In this document: positions 58,092 to 64,000 of the stretch, in pieces
Layout of the letters: each line of letters begins with the position of its first letter
Position numbering within the stretch: position 1 is the first letter of the stretch
NCBI GenBank assembly: GCA_020746875.1
Contig: JAGTJL010000031.1
Span: 300,580 to 364,579 of the forward strand
Reading direction: 5' to 3'
From: Rhexocercosporidium sp. MPI-PUGE-AT-0058
Taxonomy: Eukaryota; Ascomycota; Leotiomycetes; Helotiales
Length of the DNA stretch: 64,000 bases
Translations under genes and position numbers: made by a program
The notes under the pieces: generated by a model
Seen by the model: only the letters and a program-made list of their open reading frames with translations
What the model was told of the DNA's origin: nothing
Databases searched by the model: none

Positions 58092-59305
58092 TTAATTATA
58101 TATTTATTAATTTAATATAATTTGAAAATTATTAAAGTGTAAAAGATAATCGACATTTTTAATATTATTACTAAAGTTAGAGTTTTTGACGCCGTTTGAC
58201 TTATTTACGACTAAGCCTTGGTTTCGATTATTAATTTAATTCTTTTTAATTATAATATTTTTATATTAAAGTTAAAATAGAACAATAAGCTTATATTTAA
58301 TAAGACCTTCTTAAATTCTTTGATCTCCGAGAAAGACTTATCCATTATTGTTGAATGAATTTAATATAAGATTCATTTGATTCCTTATACAATTCATTAG
58401 CGTGGATTTGCCGAGGTTATAAGATTCATTTGATTAGATTCATTTATTAAGGTTACGTTTAAATAAGCTCGGGTGAGGCTCAAATTCGAATATAAATTAG
58501 CTTTAGCATATGCGACACTAGCCTCGTCGAAATTTCTACCAGAACCTTATTATTAAGTAAGTTTTACGAGAAGATAGTAATCGTCGTCGATTTTTAATAA
58601 AGGAAGCAGATATATAAGTTAAATCAGCTAAAATGCGGTTCTTAAGTATAAAGTAAGTATAAAAATATAAAAGTATAAAAGCGGAAATTATAATTAATTA
58701 TATTACGTATAGGTTCGGATTATGAATGCCGAACGCGTGAAGGTAATAAGACGCGTAAAGAAAATAAGAAAAGAGGAGATATTATTTAAATAATCTAAAG
58801 AAAGAGTTAAGTTATAAATTTATTTATTTATTTGCTAATATTTAAAATAATAGTATGCACCGTATGCTAATATACCGTGTTACTTAATTAGATTTCCTAC
58901 TATTTAAGCGGTTTTAATAACCATAATATAATTAAGGAAGCACGAGAGCGAATTTCAAAAGAAGTAAATTAAATTAAAGGATTAATTTTATATCGAGCAG
59001 AGTTAGATAAGTTACCAATCCTCGTTAGTTTAATCTAGCCCTCGATTCCTGAATTAAGGAGACTTAAGATAAATAGAAAAGGGTGCTTATTTGCTTTATA
59101 TCGTTATATTAATTGCTAATATTAAGTTATTCAGAAATATTTCAGAAAATAATACGGTTAAGTAAATAAGAGAAAAAGAAGGCGTTAATATACCGGCTAA
59201 GAAATATAAGTGATATTATGAATTTTAATTTATTACTAGTAGTTTTTCCCTAAAAGTTCCGGTTCTGTATTTTTTAAAGTTTAAGCAGAGGGATCTAGCC
59301 CCGCT
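58092..59305. other. Upstream region of the TLH relic
   Basis: AT-rich, with a local repeat of AAGATTCATTTGATT (about 58369 and 58426). The 5' region of the helicase gene should lie here; no motif could be assigned. Confidence 0.35.
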
Positions 59306-62300
59306 ATGCCGTCGGGAGACGTCGATTTGGAGGCTATTAAGAAACGGTTAAATTAAGAAATATAATAAGCCGACGAGGAGCAGCGTCGTTAAATTAATAA
59401 ATTAGAGGAATCCCGGGAGTTAAATCCATAATTATATCGCATAAGTTAAGTTGAGTATTCCGAAGGGTATGACCGGGAAGAATTGCGAGCATTAATTACC
59501 TTTATTAAGGAGGACGAGCTAGAATTAGAAGTGTTATGCCGAGTATTTAATTAGTTAGTTTAAGACGTATAATATTATTATATTCGGCAAGTAATAAAAC
59601 TAAAAGCATTATTTAAAGCGAATAAAAAAGAAGTGAATAAAGAAGTTTAAATACCGTTTAATAATTAGATAAATATTATTACCGTCGTGCGATATATAAA
59701 GGTTTGCAAGCAGTTAATGTATTATATATTCCGGTCGAAAGGCATTGAGCCCGAGAAGCGGCCGGGATTTGAATTAACGAAAAGGCAATAGATAATTATT
59801 AACGACGTATAAATAAACGTTAAGGAATTCGTATAGTAAAAAGAAGACTAAAAAAAGGATTTAAGAAAAAGAAAAGAGGAGGAATTAGACAAGAAGATTA
59901 AGTAAATAAGCCGGATTTAGCGGCAGATTTTGCGATTATAGATTACGTTATTAAATTAATTATTATAAGACGACGAGTATAAAAATATATTAATTAATAA
60001 GTTAGCCATTTTAAGAATACGAGAAAACAATAAGTAATTAAATCCCGAGGATTATACGCTTAAATATTCGGCCGTAATCAAGTTAGCCCGATTAATAGTG
60101 GTTTAAGAGGCGTTCGAGCGGCGACGGGAGGCTATTATATAATACTAAGAGCGTGGTTTAAGTCTAGAAGTAGTTAGGGAAAGAGCGTCAAGCTATTACG
60201 TTTTGACTCGGGGTTTAGTTCGTTCGTTCATAATTATAACTTATAATAGCAAAGATCTTAAGCTTATGTAATAATTATATTATAATCGGTCGTACGGTTT
60301 TAAAATTCGGTATATTATTACCGTCGAAGGGAAGATTTAGTGGATTAGGAATAATATTTTATATCTTAAGATCCGGTTTAGTATGAGCTAATTCCGAGGT
60401 ATAATTTATAAGTTAGTTGAGAAGGTAAGAGAGGAATTATTTAAGAAGTTAATAATAATTATAATAAGTAAAAACGGAGAAGTAAATATAAAGTAAGTGC
60501 TATTAATTTATTAAAACAAAATAGTAGATCAGCCGTCCGAGACCCGAGTAAGGTAATTGTTTTTAGACGACGAGCGGAATTAGTTTGTAATATATAAGTA
60601 GTAGTGGTTATACGAGAGGATATATAAAGAAAAGCAGTTGAGAGGGTAGTTTATAAATAATATAAGGAAGTTAAAAAGGGAAGCTATAATCGCGTATTAG
60701 CGCCACGTAAAACAATTTTAGGAATTATTATGAGTTTTGATATATTTATACGATAATTAATTAATTAAAGCATCGGAGTTGTTGGGAATACGGTAAAAAA
60801 ATACGGCGTACGGTAGCGTACGGAATATTTTTATTAAGGAAAGTTTAATTGCGTTCGTGATTACGTATTATAAGGGTTATTAGAATAGTAGAAATATTAA
60901 GATTATACACCGGTATTTATTAAGAAAAGTTGAGGAGTTATTAATATATTATTTGTAATTAATATTATCGTTTTAGGAAAAGTTATAATTTTAAGCAATA
61001 AGGAAATCGAATAGTAATTTATTTTTATAAAGAAATAATTAAAAGAAAGAACATCGATAGTAAACAGGCTTAAAGCAAAAGTAGTAAGATTTTAAGGAAA
61101 ATAATAACGTTTTTAGAAAGCGGAAAAGAGATAATTAAAGAGAAGACGGCGAGAGCGAGAACTAGATAAATTAAAAGAAATTATTAGCTCAATAGCAATC
61201 CTGTTTATAGACGTCGGAACGAGCCCGGAAGATTTTAAAAGAAGCCGGGTTAAGATTAATAAGTATAAACGGGTTTAGTATTATAAGTTATCGCTAGATT
61301 ACTATTATTATATTACGCCAGTATTATCGCGAAGACTGATTTAAAAACAAGAAGATAAAGTTAGAAGAGGGTGATGGATAAGATAAAAATAATATAGATA
61401 AAGACGACTTATAGGATTTGTAAGCTAGTTACGGAACTTATATTATAAGTATAATTTACGCTCGGGAGTTGATAAAAAGTAATAATTCTATTATTAGTCG
61501 CCGTAAGAAGTTCCGACGAGTAAATTACGTATAATATTATTTTTTAAGGTTTCCGTCGGTATATTAAGGTATTAGTATAAGTGAGAGAGCTAAGAGGAAG
61601 CGGTAAGTATATAAGGGCGAGATGTAAGACGTATAATTGGCCCGGTGAAAGCGATTACGGGGTGTTAATATCCATGTCGAGTTGGAGAAGATATTAGGAA
61701 GTGAAGTATAATTCCGTAGTTTATAAGAGCTCGTATTGCAAGCTATTATGAAGTATTAAAGTCCTATTTTAGGCGTGATGGCGACGGGAGTTAGGAAGAT
61801 ATTATTATTTTAGTTATTAGCGAAGAGTATATATTCCGGCATTATTATTATTATTAGCTTATTAGTTTTATTATAAGAGTATATAATAGAACGATGTTAA
61901 TAATTAGGTATTTTATATGTGAAATGGAATCTCTAATAATACTATTCCTTTAGCTAGATTATTATTATTACTCTGGAGTCAGCCGTTAATAAGATATTTA
62001 AGACGTTTTTAAACCGGTTGTAAGGGTTATATTAATTAGACCGGTTTGTATTCGATGAATATTATACGGTTTTAGATAGCACTTCCGAATTCCGTCCGAA
62101 GATGAGGCGATTAGGCGAGTTAATGGAAAGGGGGGTGTAAATAGTTTATTTAACGGCGATATTATTATTATATGCCGAGTCAGAATTCATAAATATTATA
62201 AAGATCCGGGCCGAAGATATTTATATATTCCGATCGTTTACTAGCTGTTTTAATATTACGTATTTCGCGGTTAAGTATAAGGAGGATGAGTTTAAAAGAA

Positions 62301-63785
62301 AGGATATTACAGTTATTTGCAAGTTAATAAACGAGAAATTAAAAGAATATCTCGCTTCAGCGAAAATTATTATATATAGTAATAGTATTATTATTACTTA
62401 GGAAATAAGCCGTATATTAGATTACCACGTATATTACCGAGACGTAAATAATGCCGTAATTAAAAATAAGATCCGGAAAGCGTAAGAAAATTCCGATGGA
62501 CGTATTATTATTATTATTAATGCATTTAGCTTAGGCATTAATCGTCTTGATGTTCGGGTAATGATTTATATAAAGCTTATTTATTAAATGCGGAATTATA
62601 ATTAAAAGAGTAAACGAGGCGGGCGGGATGAGAATAAGAGTAAAGCTATTATATTAATACTTGTTAGAAGATAAGAAATATTACAAAAGGTATATGAATA
62701 AATACGGCGGCGGCCAGTTAAGTTTTATATTTTTATAACGGCTAAAGAAAAGCAACGGATCGAGCAGCAGAAAGTTAAGCGATTTATGAGCAGTGTTAGG
62801 TGTCGGCGGGTTTATTTGAATTAAGTAATGGATAAGAGGATGGATCGAGCGAGGTATGAGGACGCGGAGGAGCGTTGCGATGTATATTAAGCAGGTAATA
62901 CTATAATAGACGACTTAAAAGCGCAGCGGCAAGTATATATTTATTAAGAGTAAGAAAAATAAGACCGGTTTATAAACAGTATTATTAATATATCAATTAA
63001 TAATATTTCATTTCTTGAGATTCCTAATAATAAAATTAAGAGCAATTATGATTTATTTTTTAATTCGCTCTTAAGATATACTTAAAATAATGCCGTGAGT
63101 TTTGACCAGGAATTTATGACAGACCGGGTTAATTAAAAAGAGCGTATTATATTTTAGTTTTAGTAAAGCTAGCGGCAGTAGTAGCGGGTATAGATTTAAG
63201 CACGGAATCGGTAAGCAGGTTGTGAAGTATGGGATTTGGAGAATCGATTAGACTAGTAGGTTGGGAAGTGCTTGTTGTATTACGTCCGGAAGTATATAAG
63301 GAATTTAATTAATTTCCGGCATACGTTCGAAGAGTGCGTCGATCCCGAGTAAGAATTAGTTAATGCGGAAGTGCAAGTATTATAGCGGATTCTATTTTAG
63401 AAGTATATAAGTTATTATAATTATAGCGTTATATAGCAAGTTTGCAATAAATAAAAGGAGATCCGGGAGGGTAATCGGAAGTTTAAGCGGATCTTAAGGA
63501 GCGTTTATTAATATCCGGAGATTATACGATTAGTCGTAATAGTGATTATAGTAATAAGGCTAGTAAAAGTTACGGATCAGGAAGTTTGGTTATATATGCG
63601 GGCAAACGGCATTTAGGGGGCTAACGAGATATTAAAAGCAGAAGAAAAAGCGGAAGTTAAGAGAGGGATATTAATATAATTTAGGCAAAGGATAGATTAA
63701 GGATTAATAAAAGCAAGTATATTATTATAAGTATTTTATAAATTGATAATTAAATTAAACGGGTGGAAAAAGTATAATATATAAA
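59306..63785 (+). pseudogene. Telomere-linked RecQ helicase (TLH) relic
   Basis: From ATG 59306 one frame runs about 1490 codons to near 63785 without a net shift; every break is TAA/TAG at a plausible glutamine, and the ATG, helicase motif I (VMATGVRK, 61775-61798) and motif II all share it. Order: helical N-terminal region (SEGYDREELRALITFIKEDE); TLH pre-helicase region (GYQNSRNIKIIHRYL); motif I; motif II as VFDEYY (DECH changed by two RIP-type transitions) then TVLDSTSEFRPKMRRLGEL; VYLTAIL (motif III, from TAT); NAFSLGINRLDVRV (motif V) and an RGGRDE-type motif VI; a GARYEDAEERCDVY-like cysteine tail. TLH genes sit next to telomeres in many fungi, so this suggests a subtelomeric origin. 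Clearly inactive. Confidence 0.8.
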
Positions 63786-64000
63786 AGATAGAGATTAATA
63801 AGGAGAATATATAAGGTTAGAAAGAGTAAAGAAAGTAGTAAGGGTAAGGTAAAGGATTAGATTAAAAGAGAGAGTTAAGTTAAAGAAAGAGAAGAAAAAG
63901 TTAAAGTTGGAATAGAAATAAAGATTTGAAAAAAGAAGCGTTATTTTATAAGAAGGCGTAATTTAGAGTTAAAATATAAATTAAGTGAGTAAAAATTTAT
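63786..64000. other. Purine-rich 3' flank of the TLH relic
   Basis: G/A-rich plus strand (aaagagtaaagaaagtagt-type) with frequent stops. No telomeric TTAGGG array is present before the window ends. Confidence 0.4.

Noticed and set aside
1..64000. CRISPR-like arrays
   Set aside because: All tandem repeats seen are minisatellites without unique spacers, and the genome is fungal.

Overview
This window looks like a repeat-rich, probably subtelomeric stretch of a filamentous ascomycete (Pezizomycotina). Most of it is extremely AT-rich and carries the scar of repeat-induced point mutation (RIP). TpA is very common and CpA nearly absent (there is no CA in the first 120 bases), while CpG persists. 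Coding relics are interrupted almost only by TAA/TAG where a CAA/CAG codon would fit. Two islands of normal composition, about 8.17-12.9 kb and 27.7-31.75 kb, carry the recognisable host genes, which have spliceosomal introns and fungal-specific families.

Layout. 1-6.97 kb: a RIP-degraded minus-strand Ty1/Copia element (copy A), interrupted by a 313-bp dispersed repeat and an 872-bp non-autonomous LTR element. 7.1-8.0 kb: a minus-strand coding relic. Island 1: a three-exon multipass membrane protein (8401-10549, minus) and, divergently, a secreted eight-cysteine CFEM-like protein with a Ser/Thr-rich stalk and GPI-type tail (11633-12474, plus). 13.0-14.65 kb: a PiggyBac-type transposase relic. 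14.95-15.64 kb: a Tc1/mariner-type relic. 16.6-16.9 kb: a second copy of the 313-bp repeat. 17.75-19.6 kb: a Copia-type gag relic between two 421-bp repeats in inverted orientation. 19.6-24.8 kb: a plus-strand Copia relic. 25.13-26.96 kb: a pogo/Fot1-like transposon with TIRs and TA target duplications.

Island 2: a frameshifted relic of a membrane protein with a Sho1-like SH3 domain (27.84-28.67 kb, plus) converging on a HET-domain gene (29152-31038, minus). Then come a pogo transposase fragment and a minisatellite whose units are often 63 bp. 36.95-44.91 kb: copy B of the first Copia element, less mutated than copy A. It has an LTR remnant and polypurine tract at its left end and, between the RNase H end and that LTR, a RIP-killed alanine-rich gene with introns on the opposite strand. 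45-58 kb: single-frame coding relics of unknown identity on both strands, several built from tandem peptide repeats and often near a dispersed palindrome centred on TTAA. 59.3-63.8 kb: a telomere-linked RecQ helicase (TLH) relic, open in one frame apart from RIP-type stops.

The intact genes concern the cell surface (membrane protein, CFEM-like protein) and self/non-self recognition (HET protein). That is the gene content expected of fast-evolving islands in a RIP-compartmentalised genome. No tRNA, rRNA, CRISPR or bacterial-type feature could be supported.
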